In this document: piece after piece, positions 53,328 through 62,759 of the stretch
Layout: every line of letters begins with the position of its first letter
How positions within the stretch are numbered: the stretch's first letter is position 1
DNA from: Pseudomonadota bacterium
GTDB lineage: Bacteria; Pseudomonadota; Gammaproteobacteria; Burkholderiales; Burkholderiaceae_C
Assembly (NCBI GenBank): GCA_031119395.1
Contig: JAVHYA010000004.1
Location: 1 to 64,000 of the forward strand
Direction of reading: 5' to 3'
Length of the DNA stretch: 64,000 nucleotides
Made by a program: the position numbers and the translations under genes
The notes under the pieces: generated by a model
What the model saw: only the letters and a program-made list of their open reading frames with translations
Database searches by the model: none
Told to the model about the DNA's origin: nothing

Positions 53328-54470
53328 ATGAGCGAGATCACCTGCATCGAGGACCTGCGCCGCCTGGCCAGGAAACGCGTGCCGCGCATGTTCTACGACT
53401 ACGTGGACACCGGCTCATGGACCGAATACACGTACCGCAAGAACGAGGAGGACCTGCGCCGCATCGAGTTCCGCCAACGCGTCGCGGTCGACATCACGAC
53501 GCGCAGCACGGCCAGCACCATGGTGGGCCAGGCCGTGCGCATGCCAGTGGCCATCGCGCCGACCGGACTCACGGGCATGCAGCACGCCGACGGCGAGATC
53601 CTGGCCGCGCGCGCGGCGCAGCGCTTCGGGATTCCGTTCACCTTGTCCACCATGAGCATCTGCCCGATCGAGTCCGTGGCCGAGGCGACCGGCGGCCATC
53701 CGTTCTGGTTTCAGCTCTATGTGCTGCGCGACCGCAGCTTCGTCGAAGGGCTCATCGACCGCGCCCGCGCTGCCAACTGTTCGGCGCTGGTCGTCACCAT
53801 GGACCTGCAGGTCTTCGGCCAACGTCACAAGGACAAGAAGAACGGGCTGTCCACGCCGCCCCGGCCGACGCTGCGCAACCTCGTGGACCTGGCGCGCAGG
53901 CCGCGCTGGTGCTGGCACATGCTGGGGACGCGGCACCGCCATTTCGGCAACATCGTCGGCCATGCCAAGGGCGTGGACAGCATCGGCTCGCTCGTGGAGT
54001 GGACGCGCGAGCAGTTCGACCCGCGCCTGTCCTGGCAGGACGTGGAATGGATCAAGAGGCGTTGGGGCGGCAAGCTCATCGTCAAGGGCATCCAGGAGCC
54101 CGAGGACGCACGGCTGGCCGTGGCCGCCGGCGCCGATGCGGTCGTGGTTTCCAACCACGGCGGGCGCCAGCTCGACGGCGCCGCGTCGTCCATCGCCATG
54201 CTGCCGGAGATCGTCGAGGCGGTCGGCGGGCAGGTGGAGGTCCACATGGACGGGGGCATCCGCTCCGGGCAGGACGTGCTCAAGGCCATCGCGCTGGGTG
54301 CGCGCGGCACCTACATCGGCCGCGCCATGCTCTACGGCCTGGGCGCGCTGGGCGAGGCCGGCGTTGCCAAGGCGCTGGAGATCATCCACACCGAACTGGA
54401 CCTGTCCATGGCCTTCTGCGGCCGCACCGACATCCGCGCCGTGGACCGTGGCATCCTGCGGCCGCGCTGA
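53328..54470 (+). CDS. FMN-dependent alpha-hydroxy acid oxidase/dehydrogenase (LldD/GOX family)
   Basis: A 380-residue TIM-barrel flavoenzyme. RVPRMFYDYVDTGSWTEYTYRKNEEDL and FRQRVAVD near the start, substrate-domain MPVAIAPTGLTGMQHADGE, LQLYV-like WFQLYV, KGIQEPEDARLAVAAGADAVVVSNHGGRQLDGA (catalytic His in SNHGGRQLDG) and DGGIRSGQDVLKAIALGARGTYIGRAMLYG. Oxidises 2-hydroxy acids such as glycolate or lactate. The actual substrate is unknown. ATG at 53328 chosen with GAGCGAGA before it. Confidence 0.88.
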   Translation: MSEITCIEDLRRLARKRVPRMFYDYVDTGSWTEYTYRKNEEDLRRIEFRQRVAVDITTRSTASTMVGQAVRMPVAIAPTGLTGMQHADGEILAARAAQRFGIPFTLSTMSICPIESVAEATGGHPFWFQLYVLRDRSFVEGLIDRARAANCSALVVTMDLQVFGQRHKDKKNGLSTPPRPTLRNLVDLARRPRWCWHMLGTRHRHFGNIVGHAKGVDSIGSLVEWTREQFDPRLSWQDVEWIKRRWGGKLIVKGIQEPEDARLAVAAGADAVVVSNHGGRQLDGAASSIAMLPEIVEAVGGQVEVHMDGGIRSGQDVLKAIALGARGTYIGRAMLYGLGALGEAGVAKALEIIHTELDLSMAFCGRTDIRAVDRGILRPR

Positions 54471-55643
54471 TCAGCGGCAGAGGAAATCGACCAGCCCGGC
54501 CAGCATGCGATCGCAGGCCGCCAGTTGCGACAGTTCCACGTACTCGTCGGCCTTGTGCGCCACGGTGATGCTGCCGGGACCGCAGACCAGCACGGGCGTT
54601 TGCGCCCAGCTCTGGCGGAAGAGGCCACCCTCGGAGCCGTAGTCGACCTTGGTGGTGGGCGTGTCCTCGGGCAGCAGCGTGCGCAGCAGGCCGATGGCGG
54701 GCTCGTCCTGCGGCGTGGACAGGCTGGGGTAGCTGTTGCGCAGCGTGATTTCGGGCAGTGGCGCGTCGGCATGCTGGGCTTCGCGCTGCACGCGTGCAGC
54801 CAGGTTCTGCAGAATGCGCTCCAGGATGTGCGCGGGCTGGTCCTGCGCGACATTGCGTATCTCGAAGTCGATCTCGCATTCGCTGGGCACGATGTTGAGC
54901 GCACGGCCGCCCTGGATCGTGCCCACGTGCACGGTGGAGTAGGGCACGCCGTACCCGTCCTCACGCGGGCCATGCTCGGCCAGCTCGCGCTGCACGGCGC
55001 GCGCCGAGGCCACGAGGTCGCTGGCCATGTGGATGGCGTTGACGAAGTGCGGCGCCAGCCCGGAATGGCCGGCCTGGCCGCAGCAGACCGCGCGGTAGGC
55101 GGCCTTGCCCTTGTGCCCGGTGCCGATGCGCATCAGCGTGGGCTCGCCGACGATGCACAGGTACGGCGGCGGCAGATCGCTCTCGAGTTTGCGCAGGAGG
55201 TGGCGCACGCCGACGCAGCCGACCTCCTCGTCGAACGACAGCGCCAGCTGCAGCGGCCGCTGCAGAGGCCGGCCGGCCGCCGCCACCATGGCCGTGACCG
55301 CGCAGGCGACGAAGCCTTTCATGTCCGCCGCGCCGCGTCCGTAGATGCGGCCGTCCCGGTGCGTGGCCTCGAAGGGGGGCGAGGTCCAGGGCTGGCCTTC
55401 CACGGGCACGACGTCGGTGTGGCCGGACAGCAGCACCCCCGGCACGCCCGCCGGGCCGATCGAAGCGAACAGGTTGGTGCGGCGCGGATCCTCCGGGTCC
55501 GGCGCACGCGTGGACGCGATGCCGGCCTGTGCCAGGATGTCCTGCACCGCAGCGATGAGGCCGTCGTTGGGTTGAAGCGAGACCGAAGGGAAGGCGATCA
55601 GCGCCTCCAGCAGGGTGACGCTGGCGGAGCGGGCAGGGGTCAT
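54471..55643 (-). CDS. M20 peptidase, acetylornithine deacetylase (ArgE)-like
   Basis: A 390-residue zinc amidohydrolase. Metal ligands in LLSGHTDVVPVEGQPW (His, Asp), YGRGAADMKGF (Asp), FDEEVGCVGVRHLL (Glu pair) and GEPTLMRIGTGHKGKA; dimerisation domain GQAGHSGLAPHFVNAIH; C-terminal ligand AHKADEYVE. Removes acyl groups from N-acylated amino acids. The start overlaps the LysR gene stop (ATGA), placing it in the LysR operon. Whether it serves arginine synthesis or the catabolic cluster is not certain; the context favours the latter. Confidence 0.82.
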   Translation of the reverse strand: MTPARSASVTLLEALIAFPSVSLQPNDGLIAAVQDILAQAGIASTRAPDPEDPRRTNLFASIGPAGVPGVLLSGHTDVVPVEGQPWTSPPFEATHRDGRIYGRGAADMKGFVACAVTAMVAAAGRPLQRPLQLALSFDEEVGCVGVRHLLRKLESDLPPPYLCIVGEPTLMRIGTGHKGKAAYRAVCCGQAGHSGLAPHFVNAIHMASDLVASARAVQRELAEHGPREDGYGVPYSTVHVGTIQGGRALNIVPSECEIDFEIRNVAQDQPAHILERILQNLAARVQREAQHADAPLPEITLRNSYPSLSTPQDEPAIGLLRTLLPEDTPTTKVDYGSEGGLFRQSWAQTPVLVCGPGSITVAHKADEYVELSQLAACDRMLAGLVDFLCR

Positions 55644-56623
55644 GGCTGTTGCGCCGGCGGCGCTTCGGGTAGCACGAGATGGGGGTCGAAGAAGCTGGCC
55701 GCGCTCATGCCCGGGATGTATTGGTCGGAGATGTAGGCGCGGCACCGGTCCATGAAGGCCTGGGCGAGCCGGGACTGCTTCACGGGCTTGTAGGTCGCAA
55801 GGCCCAGCAGCATGGGCCGGTGCTTGCCGGCCAGGCGCACGCGCACCAGGCGCTTGCCGTCCAGCGACAGATTGGATTTGGGCCGCACATTGAACAGCGC
55901 ATAACCGATGCCGTTGGCGGCCATCGAACGCACCACCTCCTCCGAGCGCGACCGCGCCACGATGTTGGGCGTCACGCCGGCGCTCGCGAACAGCGAGGTG
56001 AAGTACTCCCGGCTCATGGGCAGGTCCAGCAGCACGAAGGGCTGCGGCGCGAGTTCCTCGAAGGTGACGGCCTTCTGCTGCGCCAGCGGATGCAGCTCGC
56101 TCACGAGGACGTAGGGCGGCAGTGTCGCCAGGCTCTCGAAGTCGATGTCCTCGTCCAGCCGCAGGTCGTAGGTCAGGGCCAGGTCGATCTCGAGCGAGCG
56201 CAGCTTGTTCATGAGAACTTCCTGGTCCCCCTCCACCATCTGCATCTGGACCCGTTCGAACGCCCGCGCGAAGCCGTAGATGACCTCCGGAGCGATCATG
56301 GCGGTCAGCGACTGGAAGCTGCCCACGCGCAACGGTCCCTGCATCACGTCACCGGCATCCGATGCGATCTCGTACAGGCGCGAGGAGCGGTCGAGCACGT
56401 CCTCGCACTGGCTCAGCACCAGCGTGCCGATGGCCGTCAGCCCCAGCCCCTTGGAGGGGTGGCGCACGAACAGCTGCACGTTCAGTTCGCTCTCGATGTG
56501 GGCGATGGCCGCGGAGATCGAGGGCGAGGAGATATGGATCTGCGCGGAGGCCGCGGCAATGCTGCCGTGCTTGGCCGTCGCGACGAAGTACTCCATCTGG
56601 CGCAGGGAAACGCGGTTGAGCAT
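55640..56623 (-). CDS. LysR-family transcriptional regulator
   Basis: A 327-residue regulator. N-terminal winged helix-turn-helix LRQMEYFVATAKHGSIAAASAQIHISSPSISAAIAHIESELNVQLFVRH with the normal LysR length, then a periplasmic-binding-like effector domain (LRVGSFQSLTAMIAPEVIYGF...). Lies within the RidA-DUF1028-LysR-ArgE operon and probably controls the divergent SBP/permease and the ATPase operons through the shared CCCCTCGGAAAA sites. Its coinducer is unknown. Confidence 0.85.
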   Translation of the reverse strand: MLNRVSLRQMEYFVATAKHGSIAAASAQIHISSPSISAAIAHIESELNVQLFVRHPSKGLGLTAIGTLVLSQCEDVLDRSSRLYEIASDAGDVMQGPLRVGSFQSLTAMIAPEVIYGFARAFERVQMQMVEGDQEVLMNKLRSLEIDLALTYDLRLDEDIDFESLATLPPYVLVSELHPLAQQKAVTFEELAPQPFVLLDLPMSREYFTSLFASAGVTPNIVARSRSEEVVRSMAANGIGYALFNVRPKSNLSLDGKRLVRVRLAGKHRPMLLGLATYKPVKQSRLAQAFMDRCRAYISDQYIPGMSAASFFDPHLVLPEAPPAQQP

Positions 56624-56688
56624 GTCGTTAGAGGAGGGCGCGCGGCCGTGCCGCGAAGAGGCAACGAGCCAGTGTAGCGACGCGCCCT

Positions 56689-57360
56689 TCAGAGATTCCC
56701 CGGCACCCCGAAGCTGGGCGCCGCCCGCGGGTCCAGCGCTCGCGTGATGTAGGCCTGCAACTGCGGCTCGTAGATCTTCCACGCGGCGTGAAGTGCCTGC
56801 ACCGGATCGGCCTCGACCCAGTCCAGCCGCAGGTCCACGATGGGCCAGTTCTGCGTGCCGTAGACCAGCAGGCCCGCCGAATGCACCGGCCCTTCCTCAC
56901 CCCCGGCCGCCTGGCCGGCCAGCATGGCCTGCATCAGGCGCTCGGCCAGTGCGCCTTCGGCCTCCTCGAAGGCCGTCAGCATCGCGGCCGGCACGCCCTG
57001 GCTGTGCAGCATGTTGCCGGCGCAGGCCGCATGGGTGCCCACCGCGCTGGCCAAGGTGCCCAGCGCATTGGCGCCGGTGAACACCACCGGTGGGTTGTGC
57101 GCATCGATGGCCATGAGCTGGCGGTAGTCGATGAAGGGGCGTTGCCGCAATTCGGCCACCGCCTGCTGAGGCGTTCTTCCGGCGGCCATGAGATCGAGCA
57201 GCAGCGGGCCCAGGTCGGGGTCGGTGATGTTCTGGCTCGCGGCGGCGCCCACGCCCTTGCGTGCGCGCACGCAGCGCGCGGCCACCGCGGGGGAGGACGA
57301 CGCCACGGCGGCGCCGAACTGGCCGGTGGCCGGGCAGCGCGCAACGATGGAGAAGGTCAT
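56689..57360 (-). CDS. DUF1028-family protein
   Basis: A 223-residue protein with the family start MTFSIVARCPATGQFGAAVASSSPAV and GVGAAASQNITDPDLGPLLLDLMAAGRTPQQAV, typical of Ntn-hydrolase-like DUF1028 proteins. Five bases after the RidA stop, 65 bases before LysR. DUF1028 genes often travel with RidA and ABC importers; the reaction is not established. Confidence 0.82.
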   Translation of the reverse strand: MTFSIVARCPATGQFGAAVASSSPAVAARCVRARKGVGAAASQNITDPDLGPLLLDLMAAGRTPQQAVAELRQRPFIDYRQLMAIDAHNPPVVFTGANALGTLASAVGTHAACAGNMLHSQGVPAAMLTAFEEAEGALAERLMQAMLAGQAAGGEEGPVHSAGLLVYGTQNWPIVDLRLDWVEADPVQALHAAWKIYEPQLQAYITRALDPRAAPSFGVPGNL

Positions 57361-57365
57361 GGTGC

Positions 57366-57779
57366 TCAGTCCGCAATGACCGCGGTGGCATCGATCTCCA
57401 CCAGCCACTCGGGACGGGCCAGCGCCGACACCACGATGCCGGTGGACACCGGGAACACGCCCTTGAGCCAGCGGCCGACCACGAGGTAGACGGCCTCGCG
57501 GTAGCGCGGGTCGATGATGTAGATGGTGATCTTGCAGATGTCCTGCAATTCGCCGCCGGCCTCGTCGAGCAGCATGGCGATGTTGGCCATGGCCTGCTCG
57601 GCCTGCCCGGCGACGTCGCCGATGCACACGCTTTCGGAGGTGTCCAGGTTCTGGCCGATCTGCCCCCGCAGGAACACCGTGCGGCCGCGCGCGACGACGG
57701 CTTGGCACAAGTCGTTGTCCAGCTTCTGCTCCGGATAGGTGGTCTTGGTGTTGAAAGGGCGGATGCGGGTGTGCTTCAT
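57366..57779 (-). CDS. RidA (YjgF/UK114) family protein
   Basis: A 137-residue RidA-like enamine/imine deaminase: RGRTVFLRGQIGQNLDTSE, GDVAGQAEQAMANIAMLLDEAGGELQDICKITIYIIDPRYREAVY and a C-terminal EWLVEIDATAV. The arginine that binds the carboxylate in RidA is near DPRYREAV. First gene of the minus operon with DUF1028, LysR and ArgE; divergent from the polyamine-type SBP. Confidence 0.82.
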   Translation of the reverse strand: MKHTRIRPFNTKTTYPEQKLDNDLCQAVVARGRTVFLRGQIGQNLDTSESVCIGDVAGQAEQAMANIAMLLDEAGGELQDICKITIYIIDPRYREAVYLVVGRWLKGVFPVSTGIVVSALARPEWLVEIDATAVIAD

Positions 57780-58062
57780 GGTCGCTGCGGGCCGATGGCG
57801 GGAAAACGCGGAGGCGTCGGGACCGGCATGGTCCGCTGCGCAGGCCGTGGGCGCCATTTGTTTTTTCCGGCCGACCGTTTAGGAATTTCCGAGTGGCGCA
57901 CGCGCCGGCCCCTCGGAAAATTTGAGGCACCCCTACGTAAAAGGCGACTTGGCCGCGCGGGCCGGCCTTCCCATGATCCGATCCGTGATGCGGGCCGCCG
58001 TTGCGGCAGCCGGGCATTTCCAGTATCGGCAGATGTTCCACTTTTACGATTGAGGTCAATCA
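57780..58062. promoter_or_regulatory. Divergent promoter region with LysR-type dyad
   Basis: 283 bases between RidA (minus) and the SBP gene (plus). AATTTCCGAG (57884-57893) and CTCGGAAAATT (57912-57922) form a near-perfect inverted repeat 18 bp apart, and CCCCTCGGAAAA is at 57909-57920. A TTTTTTCC run is at 57861. This resembles a LysR operator; the same CCCCTCGGAAAA and TTTTTTCC occur at 51806 and 51870. Confidence 0.55.
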
Positions 58063-59091
58063 ATGATTCGCAAGCTTCTGACTCTGTTCGCGCTCTCGGC
58101 CACGCTGGGCGGCACCGCCGCCTGGGCACAGGACAACGCGCTCGTCGTGAGCACCTGGGGCGGTAGCTTCCGCGACCTCATCGACGAGAACATCGGCAAG
58201 GAGTTCACGAAGCAGACCGGTGTGCCGGTGAAGTACGTGACCGGCGGCACCATCGACCGCCTGAACAAGGCCAAGCTCGCGGCCAAGCCCGAGAGCGACA
58301 TCACGTTCACGACCTCGCACGTCGGCTGGCTGTATGTGAGCAGCAACCTGTTCGAGCAGATCGACACCACCAAGATCCCGAACTACACGCACCTGGTCGA
58401 GCGCGCCAAGATCAGCCCGTACCACATCGGCAGCTGGGCGTACGTCTACTCCATCGGCTACCGCCCGGACCTGGTGCCCGCAAGCATCAAGCTGGACAGC
58501 TGGAACGACCTGTGGAACCCGGCGCTCAAGGGCAAGATCAGCGCACCCGACTTCGATCCGAGCCACATCATCGCGGTCTCGGCCCTGCTGTCCGGCGCCA
58601 ACGCCGCGAACTGGGAGAAGGGGCAGGACAAGCTCAAGGCCCTCAAGCCCAACTTCAAGGCCTTCTACACCAACGACGCGAACGCTCAGCAGCTGATCGC
58701 CACCGGCGAAACGCCGGTCGAGGTGATCCTGTCGATGAATGCGTACCACATGGCCAGCCAGGGTGTGCCGATCAAGGTGGTCATGCCCAAGGAAGGCGCC
58801 GTGCTGGGCGTGGACACCATGGCCATCATGAAGGGCACGACCAAGGCCGACCTGGCCTACAAGTTCCTGAACATCGCGCTGTCGGCCGACGTGCAGTCCA
58901 AGATCGTCGCCTCGAAGAAGGCCAGCCCCGTCGTCGACAACGCCAAGGTCTCGGCCGAGGACGCCAAGCTGCCCGGCGTGTTCACGACCAAGGAACAGTG
59001 GGACACGCAGACCATCGTGATCGACAACAAGCTGCGCGCCGAGAAGACCGCCGAGTGGCGCAAGTGGTTCACTGAAAACATCATGAACTGA
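58063..59091 (+). CDS. ABC substrate-binding protein (PotD-like)
   Basis: A 342-residue periplasmic binding protein with signal peptide (cleaved after AWA23). The plan fits the spermidine/putrescine-binding type: VVSTWGGSFRDLIDENIGKEFTKQTGVPVKYVTGGT near the start, DSWNDLWNPALKGKISAPDF, YKFLNIALSADVQSKI. Binds an unknown small ligand for the two downstream permeases and, probably, the ATPase at 50620-51750. Confidence 0.85.
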   Translation: MIRKLLTLFALSATLGGTAAWAQDNALVVSTWGGSFRDLIDENIGKEFTKQTGVPVKYVTGGTIDRLNKAKLAAKPESDITFTTSHVGWLYVSSNLFEQIDTTKIPNYTHLVERAKISPYHIGSWAYVYSIGYRPDLVPASIKLDSWNDLWNPALKGKISAPDFDPSHIIAVSALLSGANAANWEKGQDKLKALKPNFKAFYTNDANAQQLIATGETPVEVILSMNAYHMASQGVPIKVVMPKEGAVLGVDTMAIMKGTTKADLAYKFLNIALSADVQSKIVASKKASPVVDNAKVSAEDAKLPGVFTTKEQWDTQTIVIDNKLRAEKTAEWRKWFTENIMN

Positions 59092-59191
59092 TCCCCTCGC
59101 GGGAGTCCACGCGTCGGGGGGACCTGCGCGGCCCGGTGCCGCAGCGGCTGCCGCCCGACGATCGAGCATCTGAATTTCGAGAAGGGCGGGA

Positions 59192-60040
59192 ATGCGTTCC
59201 GATCTACGGGCCTGGCTGGTGTCCCCGGCCGTCATTGTTGCGGCGTGCATCGCCGTGTCCCTGCTGGCCGTGCTGCAATTCAGCTTCCGGACCTTCGTGC
59301 CGGGCTCGCTGGACGTGGGCGGCTTCACGCTGGAGAACTTCAGCGGGCTGACCAAGTCGATCTACCTCAGCGCCTTCTCCAACACCGTGCTGCTGAGCGT
59401 CGAGACGACGGTCTGCTCGCTGCTGGTGGCCTACCCGCTCGCCTATGCGCTGGTGCGCGTTCGAAATCGCGCGCTCAAGTCCTTCATCCTCGTGGTGTCG
59501 ATCACGCCGCTGTTCCTCGGCGAGATCGTGCGCACCTATTCGTGGATCGCGGTGCTGGGCAGCAACGGCTTCATCAACGGCGTGCTGCGCCGGCTCGGGC
59601 TCATCGAGTGGCCACTGGAGCTGATGTTCACGCACCTGGGCGTGCTCGTGGCCCTGGTGCACGTGACCATTCCGGTGGTGGTGCTGATGCTCGCGACGGC
59701 CATCTCGCACATCAACCGGGACTACGAGAAGGCGGCACAAAGCCTGGGCGCCGGCCCGGTCAGGACCTTCCTCACGGTCACGCTGCCGCTGTCCATGCCC
59801 GGCATCCTGGCCAGCATCACGACCGCCTTCGCCTGGACCTTCAGCGCCTTCGCCACGCCGCAGATGATCGGCGGCGGCCGCGTGCCGACCGTGTCCACAC
59901 TGGTCTACCAACTCGGCTTCTCGTCCATGAACTTCCCGCTGGCTGCCAGCCTGAGCGTGGTCGGCCTGTTGCTGACCATCGCCGCGCTGCTGGTGCTGGG
60001 CCAGCTGACCCGCCGCCTCAAGGCCATCGGAGGGCACTGA
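59192..60040 (+). CDS. ABC permease, PotB-like
   Basis: A 282-residue membrane protein with six predicted segments and the EAA-loop EKAAQSLGAGPVRTFLTVTLPLSMPGIL that contacts the ATPase. Polyamine-type importer permease. Four bases before the second permease. Confidence 0.85.
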   Translation: MRSDLRAWLVSPAVIVAACIAVSLLAVLQFSFRTFVPGSLDVGGFTLENFSGLTKSIYLSAFSNTVLLSVETTVCSLLVAYPLAYALVRVRNRALKSFILVVSITPLFLGEIVRTYSWIAVLGSNGFINGVLRRLGLIEWPLELMFTHLGVLVALVHVTIPVVVLMLATAISHINRDYEKAAQSLGAGPVRTFLTVTLPLSMPGILASITTAFAWTFSAFATPQMIGGGRVPTVSTLVYQLGFSSMNFPLAASLSVVGLLLTIAALLVLGQLTRRLKAIGGH

Positions 60041-60044
60041 CACC

Positions 60045-60863
60045 ATGAAGATCCGAAGCGCCTTGCCGCTGCCGCTGCGCCTTGCGGGCCCCGTGGTGAT
60101 CGCCATCCTGCTGGCCTTCCTGCTGCTGCCGGTGGTGGTGGTCACCATCGCGGCTTTCAACGAGAAGGCCATCCTCACCTTCCCGCCCGAATCGTATTCG
60201 CTCCAATGGTTCGCGCGGGTGTTCAGCTACCCGGACTTCCAGCATGGCTTCAAGGCCAGCCTGGTCATCACGGGCTGGTCCTCGCTTCTGGCGCTGGTGA
60301 TCGGCACCCTGCTGTCGATCGCCGTGAAGCGGCTGGAATTCAAGGGCAAGGAGACTCTGCTGGCCATCCTGCATTCGCCGCTGGTGGTGCCGCATTTCAC
60401 GCTGGGGCTCGGGTTGTTGATCCTGGTCTCGCAGGCTTCGGTGCAGCGCGGCTTCGGCATCGCCATCCTGTGCCATGTGATGCTGGTGTTGCCCTTCGTG
60501 ATGCGCAGCGTCTACGTGTCGATGGAGAACCTGGACGAACGCCTGGAACAGGCCGCGGCCAGTCTGGGCGCCTCGCCGCGCAAGGTGCTGCTGACCGTGA
60601 CGGTGCCGCTGCTGGCGCCCGGACTGTTCGGCGGCTGGCTGTTCGCGGCCATCATGTCGTTCAGCGAGTTCACGGCCTCGCTGTTCGTGACCACGCAGGA
60701 CACCCAGACGCTGCCGGTGGCCATGTACAACTACGTGCGCGAATTTGCCGACCCGACGCTGGCGGCGCTGTCCGTCGTCTACATCGCGGTGACGGCCACG
60801 GTGCTGGCCCTGGCCAACTACTTCCTGGGGTTGGGGAAGATCCTGAACATCGAGGAGCACTGA
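60045..60863 (+). CDS. ABC permease, PotC-like
   Basis: A 272-residue membrane protein. EAA loop EQAAASLGASPRKVLLTVTVPLLAPGLFGG; N-terminal LPLRLAGPVVIAILLAFLLLPVVVVTIAAF. Pair of the preceding permease. No ATPase follows. Confidence 0.85.
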   Translation: MKIRSALPLPLRLAGPVVIAILLAFLLLPVVVVTIAAFNEKAILTFPPESYSLQWFARVFSYPDFQHGFKASLVITGWSSLLALVIGTLLSIAVKRLEFKGKETLLAILHSPLVVPHFTLGLGLLILVSQASVQRGFGIAILCHVMLVLPFVMRSVYVSMENLDERLEQAAASLGASPRKVLLTVTVPLLAPGLFGGWLFAAIMSFSEFTASLFVTTQDTQTLPVAMYNYVREFADPTLAALSVVYIAVTATVLALANYFLGLGKILNIEEH

Positions 60864-60995
60864 GCCGCGGCGACTCAGCCCTGACGACCCCCTCGTCAAC
60901 GCCGATCCACGCCCAAGGCAAGGCCGACTTCACAGCCTGGCAGCGCCCACCCCCCCCTGACCCGGCACTCCCGCATCTCCCACGCGTCGCAATCC

Positions 60996-61790
60996 ATGGA
61001 CCAGAAAACGCCCTCCCAACCGGTGTTCCGCCACGACGGCTCCGGCTATCTCTGCAAGCTCGGCTTGATCTACATCGCCTCCAGCATCGTCATGGATGCC
61101 GAGTGGTCCGCCATGGCGGCGCCCGGCGTCTCCGTGCACACGACGCGGATCAAGCTGCCCAAGGTCACGGTGGAAGGCATCGAGGAGATGATGAATTCTC
61201 CCGAGCTGGCGCAGGCGGCCCGGCTGGTGGGTTCCGCACCGATCGACCTGATGTGCTTTGGCGGCACGAGTGCGTCGTTCCTGCACGGCACGGCCTACGA
61301 CCACGCCCTCATCGCGAAGATGCAGCAGTGGGTCCCGGGCGTGCGGGTGAACACCGCTTCCACCGCCACGCTGGCGGCCTTGAAGGAGGTGCGCGCAGGC
61401 AAGGTGGCGTTGGCGTCTCCCTACGTGGATGCGGTACATGCCAAGGCCATCCGCTTCCTGGAGGAGAACGGCCATCAGGTCGTCAAGCACGCCAACCTGC
61501 GCATCGACGAGGACCGCGCGCTGGCGGAGGTGCCGCTCGAGAAGGTCTACGACTTGGTTCGCTCGGTGGACCACCAAGAGGCGAGCGCCATCTTCATCAG
61601 CTGCACCAACTTCCGCTCCGTCGGCGCGATCGAGGCGCTCGAGCAGGCCTTGGGCAAGCCGGTCATCTCGGCCGTCCAGGCCTCGTTCTGGCACTGCCTC
61701 GAAACGCTGCAGGTCGCGGGAGCGCGGCCTGGCTACGGCCAGCTGTTCGCCAGGCGCCTGGCACCTGCCGCCGTCGATCCTGGCCAGTGA
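60996..61790 (+). CDS. Asp/Glu racemase or maleate-isomerase family protein
   Basis: A 264-residue protein with two cysteines in the family positions: C87 in IDLMCFGGTSASF and C203 in IFISCTNFRSVGAIEALEQALGKPVISAVQASFW. This is the arylmalonate decarboxylase/maleate cis-trans isomerase plan. Reaction unknown (isomerase, racemase or decarboxylase). A C8 tract lies about 40 bases before the start. It follows the permease gene by 132 bases and may be on the same transcript. Confidence 0.75.
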   Translation: MDQKTPSQPVFRHDGSGYLCKLGLIYIASSIVMDAEWSAMAAPGVSVHTTRIKLPKVTVEGIEEMMNSPELAQAARLVGSAPIDLMCFGGTSASFLHGTAYDHALIAKMQQWVPGVRVNTASTATLAALKEVRAGKVALASPYVDAVHAKAIRFLEENGHQVVKHANLRIDEDRALAEVPLEKVYDLVRSVDHQEASAIFISCTNFRSVGAIEALEQALGKPVISAVQASFWHCLETLQVAGARPGYGQLFARRLAPAAVDPGQ

Positions 61791-61831
61791 AGCGCGCAGC
61801 ACCCATTCCTCAACCGTCCCGGAGTCTTGCC

Positions 61832-62617
61832 ATGTCCCCTCTTCGCCGCACCCTGATCTGCGCTGCCTGCGTCCTGACGAGCATGGGCGCCATCGCCCAG
61901 ACCGCCCTGGACGACATCACCAAGGCCGGCGTGATCCGCATCGCCGTGCCGACCGACTACCCGCCCTACGGCTTCGTCGGCGTGGACATGAAGCCCCTGG
62001 GCCTGGACGTGGACATGGCCAACTACATCGCCGCCAAGCTGGGCGTGCGCGCCGAGCTCGTGCCGGTGACCAGCACCAACCGGGTGCCCTATCTGCAGAC
62101 GCGCAAGGTCGACATCGTCGTGTCGACGCTCGCGCGCAATGCGGAGCGCGAGAAGGTGGTGGATTTCACGACCGCGGCGTACTCGCCATTCATCAGTGGC
62201 GTCTACGGGCCGAAGTCCGTGACCATCAAGGGCTTTGCCGATCTCCAAGGCAAGGTGGTGGGCGTGACCCGCGGCACCATCGAGGACCAGGAGCTGACCA
62301 AGGCGGTCCCCAGCGGCACCAACCTGCTGCGATTCGAGGACCATGCCGCGACCATCGCGGCATTGAGTTCCGGCCAGGTCATGGCCGTCGGCAGCAGCCA
62401 GCCGGCGGTGTCCAGGCTCATGCAGACGCAGCCGCAGCTCGGTCTCGAGTACAAGCTCATGCTCAGCCAGAGCCCGAACTTCATCGGCATCACGAAAGGC
62501 GAGGAGAAGCTGCGCGCCAGGATCAACGACATCGTGGTCGAGGCCCGCAAGTCGGGTGATGCCGATCGACTGTCCAACAAGTGGCTTGGCCGTCCGACGG
62601 GCGACATTCCGCTCTGA
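61832..62617 (+). CDS. ABC substrate-binding protein, amino-acid type (SBP_bac_3)
   Basis: A 261-residue periplasmic binding protein with signal peptide (cleavage near AIAQT). GVIRIAVPTDYPPYGFVGVDMKPLGLDVDMANYIAAKLGV, YLQTRKVDIVVSTLARNAEREKVVDFTTA and KGFADLQGKVVGVTRGTIEDQEL are the family signatures. No permease or ATPase of its own follows in the window. It starts 41 bases after the racemase-like gene. Confidence 0.85.
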   Translation: MSPLRRTLICAACVLTSMGAIAQTALDDITKAGVIRIAVPTDYPPYGFVGVDMKPLGLDVDMANYIAAKLGVRAELVPVTSTNRVPYLQTRKVDIVVSTLARNAEREKVVDFTTAAYSPFISGVYGPKSVTIKGFADLQGKVVGVTRGTIEDQELTKAVPSGTNLLRFEDHAATIAALSSGQVMAVGSSQPAVSRLMQTQPQLGLEYKLMLSQSPNFIGITKGEEKLRARINDIVVEARKSGDADRLSNKWLGRPTGDIPL

Positions 62618-62759
62618 CGGTTCGCACCCGGTCCGGCGCACTCGACGAGACGGGTGCATGCCGCGCCTTGCGGGCCGCCCCGATCGGCGGCAACGCGACG
62701 AGCATCCAAAGCCTCCTTGACGTGGCGCGCTCCATCACCCTTGCGCGTCGCGCCGAGGC

